A stretch of 64,000 nucleotides of DNA from Reyranella sp. (GCF_017305915.1 NZ_JAFKJN010000021.1:1-64000), one strand, 5' to 3'. Shown: positions 7,399-16,748, counted from the first letter of the stretch. Notes: generated by a model not told the origin, from the letters alone. Made by a program: numbers and translations.

Positions 7399-8804
7399 GG
7401 GGTCGCGACTTTCTCCGCGTCGGGCAGTTTCCAGGTCTTGTCGAACAGCGGCTTCTGCGGCTGGTAGAGCCGGAACATCAGCTCGAACTTGCGCGCCGGA
7501 TCGGTCGGCACCCAGTTGGCTTCCTTGCCGGCCGGCGCCTCGGGCCCGAAGAACACGTCGACCGAGCCGTCGGCGTTCTTCTGCACGCCGTTGCTGATCG
7601 AGGCGACGGACGCGCGCGCCATGTTGCGCACCAGCGCATGGGTCTCGCGATCGTAGACCGTGGCCGACCAGTACTGCTTGACCGGCGCGTTCGCCGGCAC
7701 GGTCAGGCGATAGGTGCTGTTGCCGTCGAAGGCGTTGCCGTCCTTGTCCTTGTTGGCGATGAGATAGAACTGCGCGGTGCCGAGCCGCTTGATGCCGGTG
7801 AAGCCCAGCGTGTAGGTGACGCCGCGGAGGTCGACCGGATAGCTGTTGGGATCGGCGTAGCCGCTCTCGGCAGCCTTCGCGACCTCGGGTGTCGCCGCCG
7901 GGAACCAACGGATGCCGGGATTCATGATCGGGAAGCCCTCATCGTAGCGCTTCTCCAGCACGGCGCGCGCTTCGCGGGCGGCGGCGTTCAACGCCGCCTC
8001 GGCCGTGGCATCCGGCTGGTAGGGCTTGCCCTTCTCGATCCCCAGCGTGCGCAGCGGATCGATCATCGCCCGGTCGCGCTGCAGCCACGGCTCGGTCTGC
8101 ACGACGCGGTCGAGGTTGCGGAAGAAGCTCGCGTCGAACTTGATGGTCGAATCGAACAGCACGTCGGAAGCATCGGCGAAATTGGCCGCTGGCGGGTTGG
8201 CGGCCTGCGCGAGCTTGTAGACCTTGATGCGCTTGCCGTAGGCGACCGACTTGGCGATGTCGGCATCGGCATGGCTGGCGAGGTTCGAGCGCAGCAGCGC
8301 GAAACCGGTGTAGGTGTCGGAGTGGAGTACGAAGTAACCCTGCGGCACCTGTCCCTTGTAGCCGGGCGGCAGGATCACGTACTTGCCGCCCTTGCCCTTG
8401 TCGGCGCCGTCGGGGCCGGCGTCTTCCAAAGGCATCTGCCAGGCATTGACGATGTTGCCCGCGATCGAGCCGCCGACCGCCGGTGGCACCTCGATCACGA
8501 TCGGCCCGTCCTTCACGTTCCAGAAGCACATGAAGTAGATCGAATCGGGATTGGGCGTCAGCGTCTGGTTCTTCCGGTCGGCCGGCCGTGACCAGAGGAC
8601 GATGTCGTTCTGCTTCGCCTTGGTCTTGGCGAGCATCTCCTGCAGCATCAGGTCGGCGTTGACCGCCGGCATGGCCCAGATCATCGCCTCGACGCCCCGC
8701 CGTTCGATGGCGCGGCGGGACAGATCGTCGGTCGAGGGCGCTTGCGCCTGGGCCGAGGTTGCAGCGACGGTGACTGCGATTGCCGTCAGGAGGGCGAGCT
8801 TCAT
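7395..8804 (-). CDS. Exported DUF1254/DUF1214 domain protein
   Basis: 469 residues with a signal peptide (MKLALLTAIAVTVAATSAQA). The N-terminal part after it (VEAMIWAMPAVNADLM, TLTPNPDSIYFMCFWN) is DUF1254; the C-terminal part (NSYPVDLRGVTYTLGF, NSTYRLTVPANAPVKQYWSA and a RNMARASVAS segment) is DUF1214. Members are periplasmic or secreted and of unproven biochemistry. An ATG exists upstream at 8840, but the one at 8804 places the signal peptide at the N-terminus. It follows the GMC oxidoreductase by 22 bases and overlaps the lipoprotein gene by ATGA. Confidence 0.88.
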   Translation of the reverse strand: MKLALLTAIAVTVAATSAQAQAPSTDDLSRRAIERRGVEAMIWAMPAVNADLMLQEMLAKTKAKQNDIVLWSRPADRKNQTLTPNPDSIYFMCFWNVKDGPIVIEVPPAVGGSIAGNIVNAWQMPLEDAGPDGADKGKGGKYVILPPGYKGQVPQGYFVLHSDTYTGFALLRSNLASHADADIAKSVAYGKRIKVYKLAQAANPPAANFADASDVLFDSTIKFDASFFRNLDRVVQTEPWLQRDRAMIDPLRTLGIEKGKPYQPDATAEAALNAAAREARAVLEKRYDEGFPIMNPGIRWFPAATPEVAKAAESGYADPNSYPVDLRGVTYTLGFTGIKRLGTAQFYLIANKDKDGNAFDGNSTYRLTVPANAPVKQYWSATVYDRETHALVRNMARASVASISNGVQKNADGSVDVFFGPEAPAGKEANWVPTDPARKFELMFRLYQPQKPLFDKTWKLPDAEKVATP

Positions 8805-8826
8805 GCCGCCGAGTTTAGGCGGTTCG

Positions 8827-10422
8827 TTAGGCGGTTGCATCCTCCCGGATCATCGCTGCGCCCTTCTCGCCGATCATGATCGTGGGCGCATTGGTGTTGC
8901 CGGTGGTGAGCGTCGGCATCACCGAGGCGTCGATCACCCGCAGGCCCTGGATGCCGCGCACGCGCAACCGCGAATCGACCACCGCGCGTGGATCCTCGCC
9001 CATCTTGCAGGTGCCGACCGGGTGATAGAGCGTGTTGCCGAACTTGCGGGCATAGGCCACGACCTCGTCGTCGTTGCGGATGTCCGGCCCGGGCGAGGTC
9101 TCGCCCAGGCTGTACGGCGCGAGCGCCGGCTGGCTGAAGATGCGCCGCACGTGGCGGGTGCCGCCCAGCAGCGCCAGCTCGTCGGTGCGGGTGGTGAAGT
9201 AGTTGGGCTTGATCGCCGGCCGCGCGAACGGGTCGGCCGACGTTGCCATCACGGTGCCGCGGCTGTCGGGCTTGACCACGCAGACCACGCAGCTCATCGC
9301 CGGCTGGTCGTCGAGCTGGCCGAACTTCAGCGTGTTGGTGCTGCCCGGCGTGAACAGGAGCTGCAGGTCGGGCGAGGCCAGGCCCTCGCGGCTGTCGCAG
9401 AACACCTGCGCGGTGGTGACGCCGAAGGTGAGCGCGCCATTGCCCATCAGGAAGAACTTCGGGATCTCCGGCAGGTAGCCCGGGAAGCGCGCCAGCTCAT
9501 TCACCGTTCGCGTGCCCTGGATCCGATGCACCAGGCGGATCACGTAGTGGTCGATCAGGTTGGCGCCGACGCCGGGCGAATCGTGCAGCACGGCAATGCC
9601 CAGACTCTGCAGGTGCGCGGCCGGACCGATGCCGGAGATCTGCAGGATGTGCGGCGAGTTCACCGTGCCGCCCGACACGATCACCTCGCGGTTGGCGCGC
9701 ACCGTCGTGGTGTCGCCGCCGCGGATGAATTCGACGCCTACGCAGCGCTTGCCCTCGAACAGCAGCTTGCCGGTCTGCGCCTCGGTCTCGACGCGCAGGT
9801 TCGGCCGCTTTCGCGCCTCGCGCAGGAAGGTCTGCGCCGTCGAGCCGCGCCAGCGGCCGCGCCGGGTCATCTGCGAATAGCCGACGCCGTAGCGCTGCTT
9901 GCCGTTGAGATCGGGATTGAACGGGAAGCCCGCCTCCTGCGCCGCCTTCACGAAGTGGTGGGTGAGCGGCAGGATGGTGCGGTAGTCCTCGACCTTGAGC
10001 GGGCCGTCCTGGCCGCGCACCTCGGGGTCGCCCTTCTGCGCGTAGGTCTCGGCCTTCCGGAAGTAGGGCAGCACGTCGTCGTAGCTCCAGCCGCGGCAGC
10101 CCATCTGCGCCCAGCCGTCGAAGTCGGCCGGCGCGCCGCGCACATAGAGCATGCCGTTGATCGACGAGGTGCCGCCCAGCGTGCGGCCGCGCGGCCAGTC
10201 GAGGCGCCGCTCGCCCGAGCTCTGCTCCGGCTCGGTCGTGTAGTTCCAGTTCACCAGAGGATTGCGCAGCAGCTTGCGCATCGCGGCCGGGATGTGGATC
10301 CAGGGGTACCAGTCGGTCGGCCCGGCCTCAAGCAGGATCACCGACGCGCCGGTCTCCGACAGCCGCGCCGCCACCGTGCAGCCCGCCGAACCTGCACCGA
10401 CGACGACATAGTCCGCCTGCAT
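8827..10422 (-). CDS. GMC-family FAD oxidoreductase (choline/alcohol dehydrogenase-like)
   Basis: 531 residues. FAD dinucleotide motif VVGAGSAGC near residues 7-15, GMC signature 1 in WPRGRTLGGTSSINGMLYVR, signature 2 in GGTVNSPHILQISGIG, and the C-terminal catalytic region with LYHPVGTCKMG and NTNAPTIM. Members oxidise primary alcohols, choline or aryl-alcohols. No export signal. ATG 10422 has GGAGG about 9 bases upstream; the alternative ATG at 10443 has none. It lies downstream of the monooxygenase-like gene in the same minus cluster. Confidence 0.92.
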   Translation of the reverse strand: MQADYVVVGAGSAGCTVAARLSETGASVILLEAGPTDWYPWIHIPAAMRKLLRNPLVNWNYTTEPEQSSGERRLDWPRGRTLGGTSSINGMLYVRGAPADFDGWAQMGCRGWSYDDVLPYFRKAETYAQKGDPEVRGQDGPLKVEDYRTILPLTHHFVKAAQEAGFPFNPDLNGKQRYGVGYSQMTRRGRWRGSTAQTFLREARKRPNLRVETEAQTGKLLFEGKRCVGVEFIRGGDTTTVRANREVIVSGGTVNSPHILQISGIGPAAHLQSLGIAVLHDSPGVGANLIDHYVIRLVHRIQGTRTVNELARFPGYLPEIPKFFLMGNGALTFGVTTAQVFCDSREGLASPDLQLLFTPGSTNTLKFGQLDDQPAMSCVVCVVKPDSRGTVMATSADPFARPAIKPNYFTTRTDELALLGGTRHVRRIFSQPALAPYSLGETSPGPDIRNDDEVVAYARKFGNTLYHPVGTCKMGEDPRAVVDSRLRVRGIQGLRVIDASVMPTLTTGNTNAPTIMIGEKGAAMIREDATA

Positions 10423-10448
10423 TGGCGTTCCCCCTCCCAGCATGAGTC

Positions 10449-11915
10449 CTACAGCGTCCCCGACCTCTTCTCCCTCGGCACGTAGTAGTCCGTGGGCGCG
10501 AGCTCTGGATCCTCCTGATTGAACATGTTCTCGGCGTGCTGCGCCACGTCGGCCCTGAACAGGCTATGCGAAATTGCCTGCACCAACCGCGGCGAGCCGA
10601 CGAACAGGCCGGGGATGTCGCCGGCCAGCGCGCCCTGGCTCAGGATGCTGCCCCAGTTGAACAGATGGATGTCGGAGAGCAGCGGCGTGCGGCCCGGCTC
10701 CTTCTCCATCAGCTCGAAGCCCGGCCCGAGATAAGGATAGAGCGCCGCTTCGCCATTGGCCTTCGCATCCTCGGGCGAGCGGGTGTCGCCCCAGATCTTG
10801 ATGTTGCTTGCGAAGGCCGCGAACTCGGGCCGTCGACTCATGTCGACATCGAAGCCGGTGCCCATCAGCACGACGTCGAAGCGCTCGACCGATTTGGTCG
10901 TCTTCACCGTGACGCCGTCGCCATCGACGATCACGTCGAGCCACGGCTCCGAGAATCGGAAGGAGAAGCCCGGCAGCTTCTGCACCCGCAGCACCGATTC
11001 GTGCGGCGGCGGCGAGCCGGCCGACAGCATGTAGGTGTAGATCTTCCAGCGCCAGTCGTCGTCGAGCATGCCCTGGCCGCGCTGGAAGCCCGGGAACGAT
11101 GCGCCCTTGGACTTGTTGACCTGCGGCAGGTGCGGCCGGCGGGCGTAGCAGATCGCCTCGCGGGCGCCGGCTTCGAGCGCCGTCGCGGTGTTGTCGATCG
11201 CTGTGGCGAGCACGCCCAGCACGCCGATGCGCTTGCCGACGAATTTGCCGAAGTCGATCTCTTCCAGCGTATGGAAGACCTTGCCCGCGCGCTTCGGGCT
11301 GTCGGGATCGAACGAGGGGAAGCGCGGCCATTTGAATCCGCCCGATCCGTCGCGGCCGTTTGCGAGCACGAGCTTGCGCACGTGGAGTTGCTCGCCCGTC
11401 GACAGCGTCGTCTTCAGGAACTTTCCGGCAGGCTCGACGCGCTCGAGCGCCACGCCGTTCTCGACCGGGAGGTCGACCACCTTGCGTACCCACAAGAGGT
11501 AATCCATCCAATCGAGGCGCTTCACCTTGTAGAGCGCCTCCCATCCAGCGCTGCCGTGCTGCGCCTCGTACCAGGCGCGGAAGGTGAGGGAGGGCACGCC
11601 GAGATCGGGCCCGGTCAGATGCTTGGGCGAGCGCAGGATCGGCATGCGCGCCGTGGTGTTCCACGGCCCTTCGCGGCGATAGAAGTTGCGCTCGATCACC
11701 CGGATGTTGCGGATGCCCTCGCGCAGCAAATTCCAGCCTGCGGTCTGGCCGCACATGCCGGCGCCCACGACCAGCACGTCGAGCACGCGCTTTCCGTCCG
11801 GGCCGAAGCGCTCGGGCACCCAGTTGGCGGGCGGATAATTGAGCCGGGCGAGATCGCGGCGCGCGATCCGCTCCGCAGCCTCCAGACCCGTTGCACCCTC
11901 GACAAGATCGGCCAT
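10449..11915 (-). CDS. Flavin-containing monooxygenase-like NAD(P)/FAD protein
   Basis: 488 residues. The N-terminal FAD motif VLVVGAGMCGQTAGW lies near 46-60, followed by RVIERN. The fold and size fit class B flavoprotein monooxygenases and related SidA/YUC-like proteins. At the second dinucleotide site the sequence reads IGVLGVLATAID, which lacks the second glycine of a standard GxGxxA NADPH motif, so cofactor use may differ. Further motifs are DVVLMGTGFDVD and the terminal FVGSPRLVQ. First gene of the minus cluster of four; starts 40 bases from the divergent ThDP gene. Confidence 0.8.
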   Translation of the reverse strand: MADLVEGATGLEAAERIARRDLARLNYPPANWVPERFGPDGKRVLDVLVVGAGMCGQTAGWNLLREGIRNIRVIERNFYRREGPWNTTARMPILRSPKHLTGPDLGVPSLTFRAWYEAQHGSAGWEALYKVKRLDWMDYLLWVRKVVDLPVENGVALERVEPAGKFLKTTLSTGEQLHVRKLVLANGRDGSGGFKWPRFPSFDPDSPKRAGKVFHTLEEIDFGKFVGKRIGVLGVLATAIDNTATALEAGAREAICYARRPHLPQVNKSKGASFPGFQRGQGMLDDDWRWKIYTYMLSAGSPPPHESVLRVQKLPGFSFRFSEPWLDVIVDGDGVTVKTTKSVERFDVVLMGTGFDVDMSRRPEFAAFASNIKIWGDTRSPEDAKANGEAALYPYLGPGFELMEKEPGRTPLLSDIHLFNWGSILSQGALAGDIPGLFVGSPRLVQAISHSLFRADVAQHAENMFNQEDPELAPTDYYVPREKRSGTL

Positions 11916-11955
11916 GCCGTGCTTCTAGCAGGGCATAACCTCGGGAGAAAACGTC

Positions 11956-13602
11956 ATGCGCGGCCGCCAGGTCCTGATGCAGACCCTCGTCAATCACGGC
12001 GTCGAGCGCATCTTCGGCAACCCCGGCACGACCGAGAGCCCATTGCTCGATTCGCTGCTCGATTACCCGAGCCTGCAGTATGTCGTGCACCTGCACGAAG
12101 GCGTCGCGGTCGGCGCCGCCAACTTCTACGCGCAGGCGAGCGGCAAGACGGCCTTCGTGAACCTGCACGTGGCGCCCGGTCTCGGCAACGCGATCGGCAT
12201 GATCTACGGCGCGCTGAAGGAGAATTCGCCGATGGTCGTGACCGCGGGCCAGCAGGACACGCGCGCCCGCCTGCGCGATCCGGTGCTGGGCCACGACCTC
12301 GCGGCGATGGCGGCACCGGTCACCAAGTGGAGCGTGCAGGTCGAGACCGCCGACGAGCTCGGCCCGATCCTGCAGCGCGCCTTCAAGATCGCCAACGAAG
12401 CGCCGGCCGGTCCGGTCTTCGTTGCCCTGCCGATCAACGTGATGGAGCAGGAGACGGATATTCCCGCCGGCAAGCCCGCGACGATGTTCGACAGGAGCCG
12501 GCCCGATTCGGCGGGCATCGCCGCGCTGGTCAGGCATCTGCAGGCGGCGAACAGCCCGGTCATCGTCGCCGGCGACGACGTGGCGCGCGCCGACGCGGTC
12601 GGCCGGCTGGTGAGCATCGCCGAGAAGCTCGGCGCCGGCGTGTGGTTCGAGGGCCTGCGGGCGCGCAATTCCTTCCCGACCGATCATCCGTCCTATCGCG
12701 GCACGCTTGCGTTCGACGCGCCCGGCGTCGCCAAGCAGCTCGCCGGCACCGACGCCGTGCTGCTGCTCGGCGGGCCGTTCTTCGAGGAAGTCTGGTACGC
12801 GCCCGGCTCGCCCATCCCGGCGGGCTGCAAGGTGCTGCAGGTCGAGGCCGGCGCGCGGCGGCTCGCCTACAACTTCGCGGTCGATGCCGGCGTGCTGGCC
12901 GACATGGGCGCCGCGCTCGAGGCGCTGGACGCGGCACTGCCGAAGATCGCGGGGGCGGCCAAGCGCAACGACACGCTGACGGCGCAGAAGGATGCCGACG
13001 AGGCGGCGCAGAAGGCGCGCGTCGAGAAGGCGTGGTCGCGCACGCCGACCTCGATGGCGCGCTGCATGGCCGAGATCAAGGCGGGCGCGCCCAACGATGT
13101 CGTGGTGGTCGACGAGACCATCACCGCCAATCTCGATCTGTTCAAGACCTTCACCTTCAAGGGCGCAGGCGACTATTTCAGCGGCCGCGGCGGCGGCATC
13201 GGGCAGGGCGTCGCCGGCGCGCTCGGCGTGGCGGTCGCTGATCCCAAGCGGCCGATTCTTTGCGTATCAGGCGACGGCTCGTCGATGTACTCGATCCAGG
13301 CGCTGTGGACGGCGGCGCATCACGACCTGCCGATCGTGTTCGTGATCCTCGCCAACCGCGAATATCGCGTGCTGAAGCACAATATCGACGCCTATCGCGC
13401 GCGCTTCGACGTGAAGAGCAACAAGCCCTACGCCCACATGGACCTCACCGGTCCGGTGCTGGGCTTCGTCGACCTGGCGAAGGGCATGGGCATCGCCGGC
13501 ACGCACATCACCAAGGCCGACGACATCCAGAAGGCGGTCGCAGCCGCCTTCGCGTCCGGCAAGCCTCACCTGATCGAGATCGAGATCGAAGGGAAGCGGT
13601 AG
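11956..13602 (+). CDS. Thiamine-diphosphate-dependent enzyme, benzoylformate decarboxylase-like
   Basis: 548 residues. The N-terminus (GRQVLMQTLVNHGVERIFGN, then PGTTESP) and HEGVAVGAANFYAQASGKTA, NLHVAPGLGNAIGMIYGA and VTAGQQDTRAR follow the pattern of benzoylformate decarboxylase. The active-site NLH histidine is kept; the serine of the BFD NPGS motif is a threonine here. The PP domain has CVSGDGSSMYS and LANREY. Likely a non-oxidative 2-oxoacid decarboxylase; substrate unknown. Start ATG 11956 has GGGAG 7-8 bases upstream. It could form a pathway with the adjacent HpcH/HpaI aldolase (C-C lyase) and dehydrogenases, which is inference. Confidence 0.88.
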   Translation: MRGRQVLMQTLVNHGVERIFGNPGTTESPLLDSLLDYPSLQYVVHLHEGVAVGAANFYAQASGKTAFVNLHVAPGLGNAIGMIYGALKENSPMVVTAGQQDTRARLRDPVLGHDLAAMAAPVTKWSVQVETADELGPILQRAFKIANEAPAGPVFVALPINVMEQETDIPAGKPATMFDRSRPDSAGIAALVRHLQAANSPVIVAGDDVARADAVGRLVSIAEKLGAGVWFEGLRARNSFPTDHPSYRGTLAFDAPGVAKQLAGTDAVLLLGGPFFEEVWYAPGSPIPAGCKVLQVEAGARRLAYNFAVDAGVLADMGAALEALDAALPKIAGAAKRNDTLTAQKDADEAAQKARVEKAWSRTPTSMARCMAEIKAGAPNDVVVVDETITANLDLFKTFTFKGAGDYFSGRGGGIGQGVAGALGVAVADPKRPILCVSGDGSSMYSIQALWTAAHHDLPIVFVILANREYRVLKHNIDAYRARFDVKSNKPYAHMDLTGPVLGFVDLAKGMGIAGTHITKADDIQKAVAAAFASGKPHLIEIEIEGKR

Positions 13603-13697
13603 CGCGTTCATACGCGCTGGCGGGCGGCAGCGCCTTCTGAGGCGCGAGAGCCCGCACGGTGCAGAACAGATAAGAACGCGTCACTGGAGTGACGCGC
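13602..13697. terminator. Hairpin cluster between convergent genes
   Basis: Three GC-rich hairpins lie in the 109-base gap between converging stops: GCGCG/CGCGC at 13602-13617, GCGCC-TTCTGA-GGCGC at 13631-13646, and CGCGTCAC-TGGA-GTGACGCG at 13678-13697. None has a clear T-tract. They may terminate transcription from both sides. The middle 16-mer recurs exactly, inverted, at 48749-48764. Confidence 0.5.
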
Positions 13698-13711
13698 CCC
13701 AGCAGAAGAAA

Positions 13712-14497
13712 CTACTTCTGGAACGCCCGCACCTTGCTCTGGAGGGCCTTGGTCGCGGCGATCATCAGCGGCATGTCGTTGCCCGACAGGATCATCTTCA
13801 TGCCCTTGCCGGTATAGAGCTTCAGCAGCTCGTCGCTGTAGGCGCCGCCCATGCCCGGCCACTTGCCGTGCTTCTTGCAGGCCGCCACGACCTTGTCGAC
13901 GCTGTCCTGGATCTTCTGGTGGCCGCGGTCGCCCGGGATGCCGAGCTCCATCGACAGGTCGCTCGAGCCGACCAGCAGGCAGTCGATGCCCGGCACGGCG
14001 GCGATCGCCTCGGCGTTCTCGACCGCCTTGGGCGTCTCGATCATCACCGTGAGCAGCATCTGCTCGTCGATCGCCTTGGTCATCTCGCCGAGCGGCGGCG
14101 GGGCATAGTCGAACTGCGCGTCCGCGCCGCCGACCGAACGGTGCCCGCGCGGCGGGTAGCGCAGCTTGTCGGCGATCTCGCGCGCCTCCTCCGGCGTATC
14201 GACGTGCGGGATCACGATGCCCATCGCGCCGCCGTCGAGGACGCGGGTCGCCATGGTGAGCTGGCCGTAGGGCACCCGCACGATCGGCGCCACGCCGGAA
14301 TCCTGGGCCGCGACCGAGAGCTCGCAGGCCGTCTCGATCGAGGTCGAGCCGTGCTCGCAGTCGATGAACATCCAGTCGAAGCCCGCCGCCTTCATGATCT
14401 TGATGATGTCGACGTTGCGCACCAGGCGGATGCCGCAGCCGATCGCCAGCTCGCCCTTCTTGAGCCGCGCCTTGGCTGAATTGATTGTCTGGGCCAT
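13712..14497 (-). CDS. HpcH/HpaI aldolase family protein (2-oxoacid aldolase)
   Basis: 261 residues, the usual size. Family motifs: FDWMFIDCEHGSTSIE with the catalytic EH, IVRVPYG, GAMGIVIPHVDTPEEA, MIETPKAVENAEAIA with the metal-binding glutamate, and VGSSDLSMELGIPG. The family cleaves 2-keto-3-deoxy acids or 4-hydroxy-2-oxo acids into pyruvate plus an aldehyde using a divalent metal. Cytoplasmic. GGAGGGAGA precedes the ATG. It diverges from the VOC gene with 35 bases between. Confidence 0.9.
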   Translation of the reverse strand: MAQTINSAKARLKKGELAIGCGIRLVRNVDIIKIMKAAGFDWMFIDCEHGSTSIETACELSVAAQDSGVAPIVRVPYGQLTMATRVLDGGAMGIVIPHVDTPEEAREIADKLRYPPRGHRSVGGADAQFDYAPPPLGEMTKAIDEQMLLTVMIETPKAVENAEAIAAVPGIDCLLVGSSDLSMELGIPGDRGHQKIQDSVDKVVAACKKHGKWPGMGGAYSDELLKLYTGKGMKMILSGNDMPLMIAATKALQSKVRAFQK

Positions 14498-14532
14498 GTC
14501 TCTCCCTCCGGGTTTGCGCTAGGCTAGCGACC

Positions 14533-14940
14533 ATGACTTTCCATGTCGAACGGATCGACCACGTCGTCCTGCGGGTCCGCGACCTGCCCGGCATGGTGCG
14601 GTTCTACGAGCAGGCGCTGGGCTTCAAGGTCGAGCGCACCCTGGAGCGGCTGAGCCTCGTGCAGATGCGCGCCGGCGCGTCGATGCTTGACCTGGTGAAG
14701 GGCGAGCGGCCCGACGCAGGCGGCAACATGGATCACCTCTGTTTCCGCATCGAGCCGTTCGACCGTCCGACCATCGAAAGCAGGCTTTCGCCGCTCGGCA
14801 TTACGGTGGGCGAAACCGTCGAACGCTATGGCGCGGAAGGGACCGGTTTGTCGGTCTATTTCCACGATCCCGAAGGCAATCAAATCGAGCTCAAAGGCCC
14901 TTCGGTCAAAGATCGGTCAAAGAAGCCCGCGTCGGCTTGA
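14533..14940 (+). CDS. VOC superfamily protein (glyoxalase/dioxygenase-like)
   Basis: 135 residues, a single VOC module. Metal-ligand positions are visible: His in RIDHVVLRV near residue 9, His in NMDHLCFRI near 68, and Glu in GNQIELKGP near 120. This pattern fits virulence-associated or glyoxalase I-like proteins rather than a specific dioxygenase. ATG 14533 starts the canonical first strand; the open frame extends further upstream into the divergent gene's leader. Function beyond metal-dependent small-molecule chemistry cannot be assigned. Confidence 0.85.
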   Translation: MTFHVERIDHVVLRVRDLPGMVRFYEQALGFKVERTLERLSLVQMRAGASMLDLVKGERPDAGGNMDHLCFRIEPFDRPTIESRLSPLGITVGETVERYGAEGTGLSVYFHDPEGNQIELKGPSVKDRSKKPASA

Positions 14941-15031
14941 CGCTAGGCCGTTGCAGATGATCTGCTAGCGTCGCAACAAGCAAGACAAATAGAATTAGCG
15001 TCCGCGTTCGTCGTCTGGGAGGAAAATAGCT

Positions 15032-16633
15032 ATGCGTTTGCGTGAGGCGATTCTTGCCGCGTCGTCTGCTGCCTTGGTGTGGGCAGCGGTGCCGGCTTTC
15101 GCGCAAAAGGCCGGCGGCACGTTGCGCATCTCGCACCGCGACAATCCGCCGAGCGCCTCGATCCACGAGGAATCCACGATTTCGGTGAACCAGCCGTTCA
15201 TGGCCGTGTTCAACAACCTCGTCTTCTTCGATCCCAGGGAGAAGGTGAACAGCCCCGACCACATCGTGCCGGAGCTGGCCGAGAGCTGGACCTACAACGC
15301 CGACAACACCCAGCTCACCTTCAAGCTGCGCCAGGGCGTGAAATGGCACGACGGCAAGCCGTTCACCTCGGCCGACGTCAAGTGCACCTGGGACTCGCTC
15401 GCCGGCCACGCGCCGGAGGACAAGGCGATCATCCGCAAGAACCCGCGCAAGCTCTGGTACTCCAACCTCAAAGAAGTGAAGACCAACGGTGACTTCGAGG
15501 TCACCTTCGTGCTCGGCCGGCCGCAGCCCTCGTTCCTGACGATGCTCGCCGGCGGCTACTCGCCGGTCTATGCCTGCCACGTGCCCGACCGCGCGATGCG
15601 GTCCAAGCCGATCGGCACCGGTCCGTTCAAGGTGGTCGACTTCAAGCGCAACGAATCGATCAAGCTGGTGAAGAACCCCGACTACTGGAAGAAGGACCGG
15701 CCTTACCTCGACGCCATCGATTGGAAGATCGTGCCGAACCGCAGCACGCGCATGCTCGGCTTCCAGTCGGGCGAGTTCGACATGACGTTCGATTCCGACG
15801 TCACCTTCCCGCTGCTCAAGGACGTCAAGGCCAACAAGGCCGACGCCGTCTGCGAGGCGCGGCCGACCAACGTCAGCTCCAATCTGCTGGTCAACCGCGA
15901 CAGGGAGCCGTTCAACAACGCCGACATCCGCAAGGCGATGGTGCTGGCGCTCGACAACAAGGCGTTCCACGACATCCTGAGCCAGGGCAACGACCTCGAG
16001 GGTGCGGTGATGCTGCCGCCGCCGGCCGGCTTCTGGGGCATGCCCAAGGAGCAGCTGCCGAAGCTGCTCGGCCACTCGCCCGACCGCAAGAAGACCCTGG
16101 CCGAAGCCCAGGAGCTGATGAAGAAGGCGGGCTATGGCCCCGACAAGATGCTCAAGATCAAGGTCGCCACCCGCAACATCGCGATCTACCGCGACCCGGC
16201 GGTGATCCTGATCGACCAGCTCAAGCAGATCTACATCGACGGCGAGCTCGAGCCGATCGACACCACCGTCTGGTACACTAAGATCCAGCGCGGCGACTAC
16301 CAGGTCGGCATGAACCTGACCGGCGTCGGCATCGACGATCCCGACGTGAACTTCTACGAGAACTACTACTCGACCTCGGACCGCAACTACACGCACTACA
16401 AGAACCCCGAGGTCGACAAGCTGATCGACCAGCAGTCGGCCGAGCAGGACCGCGAGAAGCGCAAGCAGCTGGTCTGGAAGATCGAGCAGATCCTGGCCGA
16501 CGACGGCGCGCGGCCGATCATCGGCTACAACGTCGCGAACACCTGCTGGGACCCCAAGGTCAAGGGCATCCTGCTGCAGGTGAACAGCATCTACAACGGC
16601 TGGCGTTTCGAAGACGCCTGGCTGGACAAGTAG
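15032..16633 (+). CDS. Peptide/nickel-type ABC transporter substrate-binding protein (SBP family 5)
   Basis: 533 residues with a signal peptide (AILAASSAALVWAAVPAFA, cleavage before QKAGG). It has the SBP_bac_5 pattern: TLRISHRD, VPELAESWTYN, LTFKLRQGVKWHDGKPFTSA, the RSKPIGTGPFKV signature, and DIRKAMVLALDNKA. It is the periplasmic receptor for the permease and ATPase genes that follow. GGGAGG lies about 9 bases before ATG 15032. A palindromic repeat separates it from the permease gene, an arrangement that often lets the receptor be made in excess. Confidence 0.93.
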   Translation: MRLREAILAASSAALVWAAVPAFAQKAGGTLRISHRDNPPSASIHEESTISVNQPFMAVFNNLVFFDPREKVNSPDHIVPELAESWTYNADNTQLTFKLRQGVKWHDGKPFTSADVKCTWDSLAGHAPEDKAIIRKNPRKLWYSNLKEVKTNGDFEVTFVLGRPQPSFLTMLAGGYSPVYACHVPDRAMRSKPIGTGPFKVVDFKRNESIKLVKNPDYWKKDRPYLDAIDWKIVPNRSTRMLGFQSGEFDMTFDSDVTFPLLKDVKANKADAVCEARPTNVSSNLLVNRDREPFNNADIRKAMVLALDNKAFHDILSQGNDLEGAVMLPPPAGFWGMPKEQLPKLLGHSPDRKKTLAEAQELMKKAGYGPDKMLKIKVATRNIAIYRDPAVILIDQLKQIYIDGELEPIDTTVWYTKIQRGDYQVGMNLTGVGIDDPDVNFYENYYSTSDRNYTHYKNPEVDKLIDQQSAEQDREKRKQLVWKIEQILADDGARPIIGYNVANTCWDPKVKGILLQVNSIYNGWRFEDAWLDK

Positions 16634-16644
16634 CGATGATGCCT

Positions 16645-16735
16645 CCTGTCATCCTGAGCGCAGCGAAGGATCTCGCGCCGGCATCGGAACCGGGGGTCGA
16701 TCCGCCAGGTCCTTCGCTGCGCTCGCGACGACAGG
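16645..16735. repeat. Inverted repeat between receptor and permease genes
   Basis: Arms CCTGTC...GAGCGCAGCGAAGGA (16645-16670) and TCCTTCGCTGCGCTC...GACAGG (16710-16735) pair almost throughout, leaving about 39 bases as loop. Dispersed intergenic repeats with this GAGCGCAGCGAAGGA core are common in alphaproteobacterial genomes. In the mRNA it would form a strong stem just after the receptor stop, which may stabilise the upstream message or attenuate read-through. Confidence 0.75.
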
Positions 16736-16748
16736 GGTGGAGGTTCTG

